Source: Rhabditoides inermis (Eukaryota > Nematoda > Chromadorea > Rhabditida > Rhabditidae). Taken from it: 64,000 nucleotides of DNA. The stretch covers positions 93,501 through 157,500 of the forward strand of contig CAWZYM010000399.1 in assembly GCA_963966185.1 (NCBI GenBank), read 5' to 3'. A program made the translations under genes and the position numbers. The notes under the pieces were generated by a model, which saw only the letters and a program-made list of their open reading frames with translations, had not been told where the DNA came from and did not search any database. Below, in pieces: positions 10,548 to 24,254 of this stretch (its first letter is position 1; every line of letters begins with the position of its first letter).

Positions 10548-13543
10548 GACCACCGACCTTGAAGGAGACCTTGGCGGAGAGTCCGTCGGTGAACTCGGAG
10601 TGGAGCTTGTCGAGATCGACGCGATCGTGCGGGCGCTTCGGCCCGGACACGCAAGGCACGATGGAGCCGAGCTCGATCGTCAGCACCTCAAATAAACACA
10701 TTCATCACTCAAGTTGTATAGCGTTGTCTAAACAGGTTCAGCTAAATTTGATTTGATTCGATTTGTACAGCGTTCCCCGTTCCACAAATACATGTTTCGC
10801 ACTTGTGTGGTAGTGCAATTTTGCACGCGCGATTGGCAGCGATAAGCGCAGTCAACAACACGCGACTGATCGAATCCATAAACATTGAACGAACGCCAAA
10901 CTACGTAGAGAGAGGCGGAGGAAGAGAGAAAAGGAGGTAGAGGGAAAAGGAGGAAAGGAGGGAGAGAGAGAGGGCGCACCTTGGAGTAGCTGGGCTTGAA
11001 CGAGGCGTCGGTGTAGTCGACAAAGAGCTTGTTGGCGCGCAGGTACTGCTCGGTGCGGGCCAGGTACGCAGAGTCGCGGCCAGTCTGCGCCAGGTAGCTG
11101 TAAGGATACGGTAATGAGGATATTATTCTAGTTTTGTAGAAGGTCGACAACCCAAGAATTTACCAAACCACCCTCGACGCCCTTTTCATACTACAGACAA
11201 AAGTAGAGGTAGTAGACCACTCACAACGCTCGCTCAGGTAAGTACAAATAGTACCACCCACGACGCCTCGCCCACTCACTCGATGGTGCGCTTGTCGACG
11301 GGGAAGAATCCGACGGTGGCTCCGTACTCGGGGCACATGTTGGCGATGGTGGCGCGGTCGGCGATCGACAGAGACGCCACTCCCTCACCGAAGAACTCGA
11401 CGAACTTGCCCACCACACCGAGGTCGCGAAGGTTCTGCAAGCATAGTGATTAGAGTCAGAGTCAGAGATTTGTCCGGAATCGTTTTAGCTGGACATAACA
11501 TCACAATCATAACAATATGAGGAAAGTATACATGCATTGCATACTCTCTCTCTCTTTCTTCCCCCCCCCTCTCTCTCTCTCGTACCTTGGTGAGGGTGAG
11601 GACGAGGTCGGTGGCGGTGGCGAGCGGCGGCAGGGTGCCCTTGAGCTCGTAGCCGACCACCTCGGGGATCACCTAAACAGGTAGGTAAGGGACCACCCAC
11701 GAAGTCAGCGGGACCACCCACGAAGCAGCCACTCACCATGGAGATGGGTTGTCCGAGCATGACGGCCTCGGCCTCGATTCCTCCCACTCCCCAGCCGAGA
11801 ACACCGCATCTGCAATCATCCAATAAGGCTAGGTCAGACTCGATTATGTATCATAAAGTCGTTATATGATACAAAAAGGAACTTTCTGAGGATCTTTCTG
11901 GGGTATTCTGACAGCAAAAGTTGCGTTTGACCACTACTATAGTCCTCTCCTTCCCACTCACCCGTCAATCATGGTGGTGTGCGAGTCGGTACCAACCACA
12001 GAGTCGGGGTAGAGCACGCCATCCTAACAATCAATCGACAAGTGAATCAATCAATAAATCAATCGATAATATGCCTACCTTGTCAGCAAACACGGTGCGG
12101 GCGAGGTACTCGAGGTTGACCTGGTGGACGATTCCGGAGCCGGGCGGCACGATCAGCAGGTTGTCGAACGCCTTCGAGCCCCACTGAAAATTGTTTACTT
12201 GTTTATTTGTTTGTTTACTTGTTTTTTATGTTTACTATTCGCTCTTTGTACTCCCGCTGTCCTACAAATCACCCCACGCACACGCGCACTGTGGAGTGCT
12301 TCTATAATCCTTGTTACAGCAACTCTATCAGCCATGTGGCGTCTACTGATAGCGTGTCATCTCAGCCGGAGCGCTCTTATCAGCGAAAGAAAGCAAGGCA
12401 ACAAACACGACGACGCATGCTTGAGAGACAGAGAGAGAAATTGTGGCGTGTTTCAAAAGTGAAAGAACGCGCAGACGCGAGAGCGAGAGAAGAAATCGAG
12501 ATCGACGCCGCAGATAGTTCGCGAATCACCGCAGCAATCGATACGCACAACGAGTACGGTAGAATCCAAAAAAGCTACTGTACCTTGAGGAAGTTGAAGC
12601 GCTCCTTGTTGCGCTCAAACTCGATCGACTGGTTCTTGGCGAGCGCGTCGAGGCTGAAGAGATAGAGTAAGTAGAAGTAAGAGGTATACCTCCCTCTCCT
12701 TGATTACTCTTCATACTATGTCGAAGGAAGGCACTACGCGGTGAGGATACATGCTACACGAACAACTAGAATCTACAGCCGTCGTCGTCGCACACGTACT
12801 TTCCGTTAAAAAAACAAGTAACACACACAAAGTAGCAGACAGTACAGCCGACAGTTGCACACGCACTTTCCGTAGTGGTCGACCTGAACGGAGTGGTCGA
12901 TGACGAGGTCGACGGGGCAGACGGGGTTGATGCGCGACGGGTCGGCGCCCAGCTCCTGCACCGCGTCCCTCATCGCCGCGAGATCGACGACCGCCGGCAC
13001 GCCACTGAACATGATCACGTAATACGGGTACTGGTAGAATGCTATTCCATGTTGTACAACTGCTTACTGTCATTCAATACTATATAAAGAACCAGACTCA
13101 CGTGAAGTCCTGGAGGATGACGCGAGCCGGCTTGAACGGGATCTCGGCCTGGTTGTGCTGCGTCTGCAACGAGGCAAGGTAAGTGGGAGGGAGGGAGGGA
13201 AAGAGAGGGGGGGAGATGGTCCTCGCACCTTCTGCCAGTCGAGTATGGTCTCGACGTCCTTCTTGAGCACGTGGAAGTCGTCGCAGTGCCTCACAGCCGC
13301 CTCGAGCAGGTAGCGAATCGAGATCGGGAGCGACTCTGCAAAGCATACATATGAAATCCAGAACATGTTCACACTTATTATACAACACTGAGACTGTACT
13401 AGGCAAAGAAAACCATCGTCGGCACAGTAATCTACCGTAACCCGGCACCCACCATAGCGCTGATCGTTGAGGGCGGTGAGATCAAAGTACTTGTAGGTCT
13501 TGTCGCCGACCGCGAGCTCCTTCACCAGCTGGTCGTAGATCAT
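7679..13543 (-). CDS. aco-1: Cytosolic aconitase / iron regulatory protein family (ACO-1)
   Basis: 888 aa in 27 exons: 13543-13453, 13335-13229, 13163-13102, 13004-12867, 12653-12584, 12183-12079, 12023-11962, 11809-11737, 11672-11586, 11434-11280, 11097-10980, 10686-10558, 10458-10294, 10166-10056, 10007-9915, 9812-9747, 9615-9525, 9413-9247, 9111-9046, 9000-8893, 8843-8757, 8654-8562, 8516-8445, 8400-8335, 8258-8175, 8088-7978, 7768-7679. It interconverts citrate and isocitrate in the cytosol; vertebrate relatives also bind RNA as IRP1, and C. elegans ACO-1 is reported to be an aconitase only. The [4Fe-4S] cysteines fall at 436 (TSCTNTSN), 502 and 505 ([10 protein letters not shown]), matching human IRP1. 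Other family blocks: [44 protein letters not shown] and the C-terminal YMIRKLIQ. The length is within one residue of C. elegans ACO-1. An acceptor (CCAG) lies one base before the ATG, fitting trans-splicing. Exon 12 uses a TTTGAG acceptor. Confidence 0.97.
8109..8166. repeat. (GGGAGAGA)n tandem repeat
   Basis: About seven copies of an 8-base GGAGAGAG unit in the intron between the last-but-two exons of aco-1. On the transcript it is pyrimidine-rich and lies 5' of the next acceptor. Confidence 0.9.
9819..9914. repeat. 22-bp tandem repeat in an aco-1 intron
   Basis: Four to five diverged copies of a unit built on ATCAATACTCAATAAG fill nearly the whole intron between aco-1 exons 15 and 16. Confidence 0.85.
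10481..10543. repeat. (GA)n microsatellite in an aco-1 intron
   Basis: Fills most of the 99-bp intron between exons 12 and 13. In the transcript it reads CUCUCU and runs into the CTGCAG acceptor, so it supplies the polypyrimidine tract. Confidence 0.9.
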
Positions 13544-13547
13544 CCTG

Positions 13548-14025
13548 GAAACAGGTAGATCAAACCAATCGATACGCGATGAGCGACAACACTAACACAC
13601 ACGCGCGCCACGCGCAACGTTTCGTTCTCTTTGATAAGACTAGAGCTTGAAACCAAACGAAATAACACGATACGAGCTGAGGGCATGAGACGATGACAGT
13701 GGAAAAAGCGACGACGCGCAGGCAACATGGTGGAAATGGATAGGCAGAGTGTGATTGGAGTGATAGGGCAGGCTGCGCTCTGTGGCTTCCACACTCTCCA
13801 ATCCAACCATCACTCTCTCGCTCTCTCGCACCGCCGCCGCCTCGGAGAAAAATCAACACAAAACAAAAACGAAAGGGGCAGGACAGTGTGCATGCGATAG
13901 GAAAGTAGCAAATGGGTCAGGGACGGCCGCCACACTTCCACGCTGAAGGAGACTAGACGGGGGCAAGAAGCTCGGATCATGGGTCACTCACTCACTGCGA
14001 CCTTGACTCGAGTGAGAAAGTGAGC

Positions 14026-14068
<43 letters not shown>

Positions 14069-15735
14069 GGGAGAGATACGATCACAAACGCAACCCGCAC
14101 ATCAGGTTCAAAAACACACATCATGCCAAGCAGTGGCAGGCGATAGGCGATAGAAAAATGCGCCAGCTCACTGGACACACTAGTCGCCAACGCGCACTCA
14201 CTCGCTGCACCACCAAACACTATGCACAACATTTGCAAACGACACAACAGTGAACAACAAATCACGGATAAATATAACTTTTATTGCAACATAATGATTT
14301 ATGCATTATTTGTCTGAGCTTCAATTTTTTCGAGTTAGCCTTGAACAGTAGATAATTCATTTAATGAATTCAAACACTGTCAATTTCGGCGTCGCGTTGG
14401 GGGTTGCGAGTTTGTGAACTGATATGAACGACAAGCATCCCTTTTTCAATCTAAAATCATTATCCGACCGATTTGCTTCGTGGATTGGTACCTGAAAACA
14501 AAACGTTACTTTCATTTTAATACATATAACCCAACAATAATCGCATACCTTTTAATTATTATTGTTTATGAATAATATCGCATTCATTTATGGAATAATA
14601 AAAGAAATCATGTCCTGTAAAAAAGAAATGATTAACATGAAATAACAACAATAGATAATTTCGAATAAATTGTGCATGAAATCGGAGAGCGAACAATCCA
14701 GAATGAATAAATACATATGAATTTCGAACGAGCTTCGGGAAGGAGCAAGCAGTATCGAATGGAAAAGGTGAATAACACTTCGGGTTGGTATGGCAGCCAT
14801 TACTTCTATTGCGAAACGTGCGCGCGCGCCGAGACAAAAAAAGAAAGAAAAATGCACATGTGGGGTTATGAAACGATTCGAACATAAATCATGACAGAAC
14901 TGTCAAAAATTAGAGCAAAAGCGTGTGTGAATAGCGTATCTGAACGTTGCAAGGTGCGACGTTGACCTGGGCGGGAAAGAGGCCCGGGGGAGCCATTTGC
15001 ATATAACGGTGAGTGCGAGGAGATCGAGGTCAATCAATCAGACACATGTGTGCTGCATTGTGTGGCGAGAGAGGAGAGGGAAAGAGAGAAACGCGATCGA
15101 TTGGCCACATAGTGAGAGCGTATATGTGTCGTCGCTCTCTCGCCTCGACACACTACATAGCGCATTCTGCCTTCAGGCAAGCCCGCCAATTCAAAAGTTA
15201 TTTGCACAGCTATTACCTTATCAGACATGTCAGGTGATAACATACACAGATGAGAGTTGGTAGAAATTTTTGAATGAATAACTATCAGACTTTGAAAACT
15301 TCGATTTTTTACAGTCATGAGAAAACGTGGAGACGTCTATGTCGTGGAAACGGTAAAACGGATAGAGACAGTGACAATGCTATTATTACGTTTTTCACGT
15401 TGTCCATAGAAGAATTATGTGAGAAAAATCACGCAGTGTGAATGGAAATGTATGTATGTAGATGGGTCTGTAATCATATCTATGAATTTATTTATCGAAT
15501 CTAGTCTCACAGCGTGACAGCGTGGGATTTCTTTTCAAATTGAATCATCACAATATTCTTTTACCAATAAACGTCTGTTTACAGAAACAGTTCTCTTTGG
15601 TGAACCGTGATTCACACTGTTTGGCGAATATTGGTGTTATAATACTTTTGCCTACAGTATCATCAAAAGTAAAGAGGAAAAAACGAAAAGAAACAAATCG
15701 AAGGCATTTTACTGAAGTGATAAGTGGAACAGTGT
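13548..15735. other. Intergenic region between aco-1 and the secreted Lys-rich gene
   Basis: Holds the aco-1 promoter side (13548 to about 14260, with a GA tract at 14030-14061) and AT-rich DNA beyond. One minus-strand stretch, 14491-14357, has a good acceptor (TTTTCAG) and 44 open codons to a TGA, but no upstream exon could be joined to it. No RNA gene was recognised. Confidence 0.55.
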
Positions 15736-16842
15736 TTAGGCGGCAGCGTTGACGGCGGTCTTGGTGGACTGCAGGCCGGAGACGATGCTCTGCGCCAGTT
15801 TGTTGATCTGAAAACGGACGCCATGTTTACAATGTACATGTGTGTATCCCACCGTTAATGAAACGTGATACTGGATAAATCTTCGATTTTGAAATGTGTA
15901 TTTGTTTACAATGCATATATGTGTATGTTTACAATGCAAACGTATGTTATGTACATGTTTACAATGCAAATATGTGTATATGTTTACAATGTATCTATGT
16001 GTAAATTTACAATGCATATGTGTGCATGTTTACAATGTATTTATGTGTATGTTCACAATGCACATCTTCCCCCTCCCCCTTCCCACCTGCTCCTTGAGCT
16101 TTGTCTGCAGCGCCTTCACCTTCTTGATCTTGGCGGCGACGCTGTCGGTGAGACCTGAACATAAATCGTCTTCCTTCGTTTACGAGTAACAGACCAAACT
16201 ACACGTTTCGTGTTTTGTATACAAACTTTTATTTTCTTGGTCTTTTTTAAACACTGATTTGTAACACTGTTTTTTGTTCGCTTTTGTAGCGTATCGATAT
16301 CGACGTTCCGACGCACCTGTATTGTTAGAAGAAATTAATTTTGAAAATATTCCTATAACACATACTCGCTTCTCACCCTTCATGGTGTCCTTCATAGTGT
16401 CGTCGTTAAGAGTGGCCACCATCTCCTCCAAAGTCGCCTCCGAGTCGATCATCTTTTCAGCGTTCTGAAAAAAGCAATACTCCTAGGTTTCACCCTTTGA
16501 ATTTCACCTTGTTCTTGAGCTGTTCGATCTGTTCAGTGTAAACCTTGGCGAAGCTGGGCATATCCTTGCCATTTTCTAGAGAAAATAATGGTTTGAGTGA
16601 AAGACAAAGAGAATGAAAAACTTACTCTGTTTGTACTCCTCGATCTTTGCTTGGATCGTCTTGGCGAGGTTTTCGGTCTGCAGCTGGAAAAAGAGAAGAA
16701 GATATGACAAATTCGTCAAATTCACAAATTATAAAAACGTAAACACGATACCTTGAGGAAGTCCCTGGTGGCGTTGATTCGCTGGTGCCAGTCGATGGAG
16801 CCCATCTCCGGCAGGGAGGGCAGCACGAACTGATCATCTCTT

Positions 16843-16873
<31 letters not shown>

Positions 16874-17522
16874 TTCTCTCTCTCTCTTTCTCTCTTTCCA
16901 TCTCTCTCTCCCTCTCTCTCTCCCTCTCTCTCCCTCTCTCTCTCCCTTTCTCTCTCTCTCCCTCTCTCTCTCTCCCTCTCTCTCTCCATCCCTCTCTTTT
17001 CTCACTCACACCCGGCGAGGTGCCGCCAGTGCCGTTCCTCAATCCAGCGAGCTTGCTCGCTATGTCGGTCTGAACAGTATTTTCACATGACACCCCTGCA
17101 ATTCTTTGTTTTTATCATTTTATCACCCTCGCAGTCTCGAAGGTGGTCTTGATCTGCTGGGCGATGTCCGGCTTCGCCACGCCGTTCTGTAATCAGTAAT
17201 GGTGATAATACTGACAATGGTAAGTAATGGTGATCAGATCACCAGGATTTCTAGACACCTCCAATGATCCAACACCAACCTCTGCCGTGTTGAAGGTGGT
17301 CTTGAATTTGTCCGCGATTTCCGTCGGGTTGAACTTGTTGTCCATGTCAGTCTAAACATAGTCAATGTATAATGTCGACATAATCATAGTATATAAATAT
17401 AATCATAGTTTTCCACTCACCTTGACATTCGCGAACGTCGACTTGATCTGACTGTTCATGTCAGCAATGTTGAGTGCGCCGGCAGCGACGCCAATAATAG
17501 CGAGCAGTACGAAGAACCTCAT
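15736..17522 (-). CDS. Secreted Lys-rich helical protein, family not recognised
   Basis: 241 aa in ten exons: 17522-17421, 17351-17280, 17186-17127, 17069-17010, 16829-16752, 16683-16626, 16575-16508, 16464-16377, 16154-16087, 15807-15736. Residues 1-16 (MRFFVLLAIIGVAAGA) are a signal peptide, so the product is secreted. The mature part is rich in Lys, Ala, Thr and Gln and is predicted by eye to be amphipathic helix. Early exons repeat the motif IADKFKTTFNTAE / IAQQIKTTFETAR / IASKLAGL, suggesting internal duplication. A TATAAAAG box lies about 35 bp upstream of the ATG, which suggests strong tissue-specific expression. It recalls other small nematode secreted lipid-binding or SXP-like proteins in composition only; no family motif was found. 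Confidence 0.85.
15823..16066. repeat. Tandem repeat with TTTACAATGCA core
   Basis: About nine diverged copies of a 24-30 bp unit containing GTTTACAATGCATATGTGTAT occupy the last intron of the secreted Lys-rich gene. The copies end just before the CCCTCCCC tract next to the exon 9 donor. Confidence 0.9.
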
Positions 17523-17555
17523 GTTCAAACTGTACTGTACCATACTCACTGATCG

Positions 17556-17563
17556 CTTTTATA
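17556..17563 (-). promoter_or_regulatory. TATA box
   Basis: TATAAAAG on the minus strand, 34-41 bp upstream of the ATG at 17522. A GGATAAAG (GATA-type) site lies upstream at about 17600. Confidence 0.6.
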
Positions 17564-17972
17564 CAACGCGAGCCTCTGCTAATTGCCGCCGCGCTGCGCT
17601 TTATCCCCTTTTGCCAGCCCCCGAAATTCGCTTAGCGATGATCATTTTGCTCAATAAAGCCTCTTTGCAAAGTACTGTTCATTTCCGCGTAGGCTATTGA
17701 TCCAGCAGACTCGTCCGTACACAAAGTACCGGGATGTATCCAATCACCACAAACATTCATGATATGATTTCAACACATTGCAATGTATAATCTCTTCATT
17801 CACACACAATCACAACGCAATAGGTTAAAAGTTAAAACTCGGGGCTAAGGGAATATACAGTATTATTACAGGATCGGCGGGCCGCCTCGAAGATCATGTT
17901 AGTGTACAGTTGCGCATGAGACGCGGGTTACGGTAAGATGACGTCAGGCGTCTGGTTCGTCGTCTTAGAATC
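17564..17972. other. Promoter side of the Lys-rich gene and 3' flank of the GNAT-like gene
   Basis: No exon seen. Contains a GATA-type site and a TGACGTCA palindrome at about 17939-17946, close to the downstream gene's stop codon. Confidence 0.5.
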
Positions 17973-20324
<2,352 letters not shown>

Positions 20325-20329
20325 GACTG

Positions 20330-21321
20330 CAACACACACATAGTTCTATGCACGCAATAAGTTGCGCGCGGTGGGGTAGATCAGAGGAAGACGGAGAGTC
20401 AGCTCTAGGCAGACGGTTATGGCGCCGTATTTCGAAGTGAGGTAGATCGTAACTATCGCTCCGGCGCAGATTATACATAGACGAACACATGCAGTGGAAC
20501 TGGAAATGCGGGTCATCACACGTCTAATCTCATCGCGATCGCTCCACATATGAAACACGCGGCGAGAGAAGCTGGCTGCTGCTGAGCTTTTGAACTGACC
20601 ATCCGATGATCGCTTCGTCACCTATATAGCCGGCTCGGGAGGCGATTGTATCGTATAGGTTACCGTACCACCCCTTCACATCCGCCCCTCTAGAGAGCGG
20701 TGAGAGAGAGTGGGTGAGAGAGTGCGCGGGGGTGAGAGAGTGCGCACGGTGAGCAATCAAACGCAGGTTCAAGGTGGTCTGTCCGAGACAATCGCTTCAA
20801 GTCCGATGTACAAGGTTATACCGGTAACCGCATGATAGAAAAGCCTTTGTCTCTCTCCAATGACCAGCTGTGTGGTCATATCACACGCACACCGCATAGA
20901 AAAACTGCCTAACAGCACAACTGTGATAAACAATTCAAGTGAATCGTGAGACACTTGCTCGAAAAAAAATGCCAAAAGACCATTTTCGCCAACAAACAAG
21001 CAACACACAATCAGAAAAATGATCATTTATGTGCAAAACAAGTTAGAACTCTTTTTCGTCAACATTTCGAGCAAGACAGATGAAACAAAACATAATATAC
21101 ACATTATTATTCACAAAAAAGTAATGATGACAGTAGCGTTAAATAACGAATCTCCCAGCGAATTTGTTTGATGAAATGATAGGGTACATATATAGATAGT
21201 TTACAATTTCTTGAAGAGACCCGAATAGTGTTGACCTGCTAATGGTCAAAAATGCCATGAAGAGACATAGATGACGTCATCTATGAAGACGAGTGGCGAG
21301 TGGTTGGCAAGAAGCGGAGCA
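20330..21321. other. Intergenic region between the GNAT-like and nuclear receptor genes
   Basis: Promoter side of the GNAT-like gene and 3' flank of the nuclear receptor. It contains a 20-bp perfect palindrome at 21266-21285 and no supported exon. Confidence 0.5.
21266..21285. promoter_or_regulatory. 20-bp perfect palindrome centred on a CRE
   Basis: CATAGATGACGTCATCTATG reads the same on both strands and contains TGACGTCA, the consensus cAMP-response/bZIP site. It lies 37 bp beyond the stop codon of the nuclear receptor. Function is inferred from the motif only. Confidence 0.4.
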
Positions 21322-22178
21322 TCACAATCCAACGATGATGAGCTGATCGATCAGGTCGTTGGTTCGATCAAAAATGTGATTGATGTCGAACACTCGACGA
21401 ATAAACGACGCGACTCGCTGAAAATAGAAAAAGCATTATTTTTTAAAGCACCATAGATCTCCGACTTGCGTCACGTACTGGTGCAACATCCTGGATTCTC
21501 GCTCAACTCTCAAAAGCTCCCCCCAGATGTACATCTCTATTGACACAGTTTCTCGCGGCGTGCGCGCGGCGAATGAGTGAGATAAGTGACTCTTCCCGAG
21601 AGCCGAAACGCAAGCAAGCAGCGGCCGAGGAAACAATGTGCGAGTGGTCATTGGTCAAGAATCTCTCGCACTAGCGAGACAAGAGGGTTCGAGAGACTCA
21701 CACTGAGAGTTGCCGTCATCATGAGTAGATTAGAGTAGAGAGACGCGGCAGTCTTTCCGCGTTCTGATGAGATGCACACAAAGAGCAGACTGAAAGAAAA
21801 ATAAAAAAAATAATTAAATCACATCAATGTTCAATTAAAAATAAGATCTCTTAGAGAAAAAAAGACAAATCCATACAGACCCGCGTTATGTCAGTCAATC
21901 GATCTTCTAATTAGGAAACGCATGATAAAATGGAAATATCCATGGAAATATCCCTCCTGGGAAATATCCCTCCTAATCGCATAATCGTTAAGAAAATGGA
22001 AGAATGACGATACCAACGTATCTTTTGTTATTTTTAATTCGACTAACCATTTCACAATTTCTAATAATAACTTTCAATAATTTTCAGACATGTTGTTTAC
22101 CTGAGTATCCGCATCCGTTGCTCCTCGATTGTCGTCTTGCCAGGTTTGGAGAGACCTTCCGCGTCTAGAAATCAGAAC

Positions 22179-22225
<47 letters not shown>

Positions 22226-24208
22226 TGTGGACCGACCTGGATTGTGCAAGAGGAGCAGCTTGTAGAGTACAATGTGATGTCGTTGCAGCTGTAATCGTCG
22301 CATCATCTTGTGAACTCCGTCAATCAGAATCGAGTACATTTCACTCCTGAAAACAGTACAGTAAAACTAGGAACACTCATTTTCATAACACAAATATATC
22401 ATACACATTTTCCCCATTGCGAGAAAAATGCGGAACGATACAAACGAACAAAAACAAATAACAAGACAGGAAAAACGTACGTATTGGAAATGTCAGAGAC
22501 TCGCTCGATGAAAGTGCCGTCGGGATAGGTGAGACGGTCGGGCGACAGTGGCGCTGGCGCCTCACCTGGTTCCGTCTCTGAAATCAAGATATACAGGTAC
22601 AGCACAGTACAATTTTTCAAATGCTGTCGTCCGTGTACCATTTTTCATCGACACAATGAGCTCAAACCTTTGTGTCCAATGTGTGCGCCTATGGGCAATT
22701 TTCTCTCTAAAAACAAAACAGCAACTCACTTATTATCACCATCTCGTCTTGTTCTTGTGTGTAAAAGGCGAGTTGTACGAGGGGGAAGATGGGCGCAAAC
22801 GACTTCATCAATGCCAACTGAAACAAAAAATAATAATATGAATTTTCGGTTCAACATTTAGGACAGACATTTAGGAAATTAAAACAGAGAACGTTCAGAA
22901 AATGTCAGATAGAAAAGAAAAGATCGTGGTCAGGAAAGGTCGACCAAAAAAAAAGAAAACATACTATGACATCATTCCTAAACAAGAAAACTGTATGTTC
23001 ATGTGTTAAACTTTAACAGATTAATGGGATCCGAATTGAAAAGACAAAAGTCAAACACAGTACCTTATCGTTGAGCAGCAGCTTGTCCATGATCGGCAGG
23101 CTCTTTCCCCACTCCATCATCAACGAGAGATCTTTGACGAACCACGAGCGCAGAGAGACCAGCGTACAGGCTTGTGGCGAGGGTGGACTCTGAAGAGACA
23201 ATCAATAAATCGATAACAATAAATAAGTCCCTTATTGGCTAGGTCGACGGTTGTATAACTTGAATCTGATAAACAAACTTTTTATAAACGTCACTTACCG
23301 ACGGCGCCGAATTGCTCGTAAGCCACTGATCGTCCTCGAATAAGCATCTAAAAACGAAAATGAGGGAAAGAACAGAAAAAAATCAATAAAAACCACGCAC
23401 CTTTGATACATGCAACTCGTTGCGGAGGTGTGCGGTTCGAAGCGGTTTCCGTTGCGGATGGCGAGCATCTTCTCCTCCAGCTTGAGCAGCGAAGACAGCA
23501 TAGACTTCACCTCGGACTGAACACGAAATAAAATAAAATCAATTATTTCTCCAGGATCGCATTTTTCATCGGACTAACACACTCATTCATTCATTCATTC
23601 ATATGGTTGTGATTGCATTGACATGTACAGCTATAACGATAGCGTCTATGATCCCTCTGATCTGAGCTGACGACAACCACTCCTCATTACTGCTCTCACA
23701 TGCTATAAAGACCCCTAACCTCTCACTACTGCTCACTACTCACTGTTCACTCACTCCCTACTCACTACTCACCAGCATGTCCTGCTCGAACATGGGGTCC
23801 TCGTTGAGCATCGTCGACGACGACGGAGTCGACGTGTTCATGTACTCATTCGAGCTGCAATTGCCTTATTATTGTTTTTTCATCTTCCAGACACGTGTAT
23901 TTTTTTTCTCTTTTTTCTTTTTTTTTCTAGTTTTCTCACTCGTTACGTGCACTTGTCACGCTTTCCGCACAATATCGAACAGAGTGAACATTGTGAACAA
24001 ACAGATGTGGGAAGAGAGAGAGAGAGAGAGAGAGAGAGTGGTGAGAGTACAAGTGAGGGCGGGCTGCAGGTGAAATCTGCTGACGACACCTGCGCGCCCT
24101 CTCTCTCTCTCTCCTGCTCTCTCTCCCTTTCTCCTACGCAGAGTGAGAGCGACACAAGAGTTCAATGTGACCCTCAAAAAAGACGCAGAAAATATGCACG
24201 TAGGTTGA

Positions 24209-24254
<46 letters not shown>

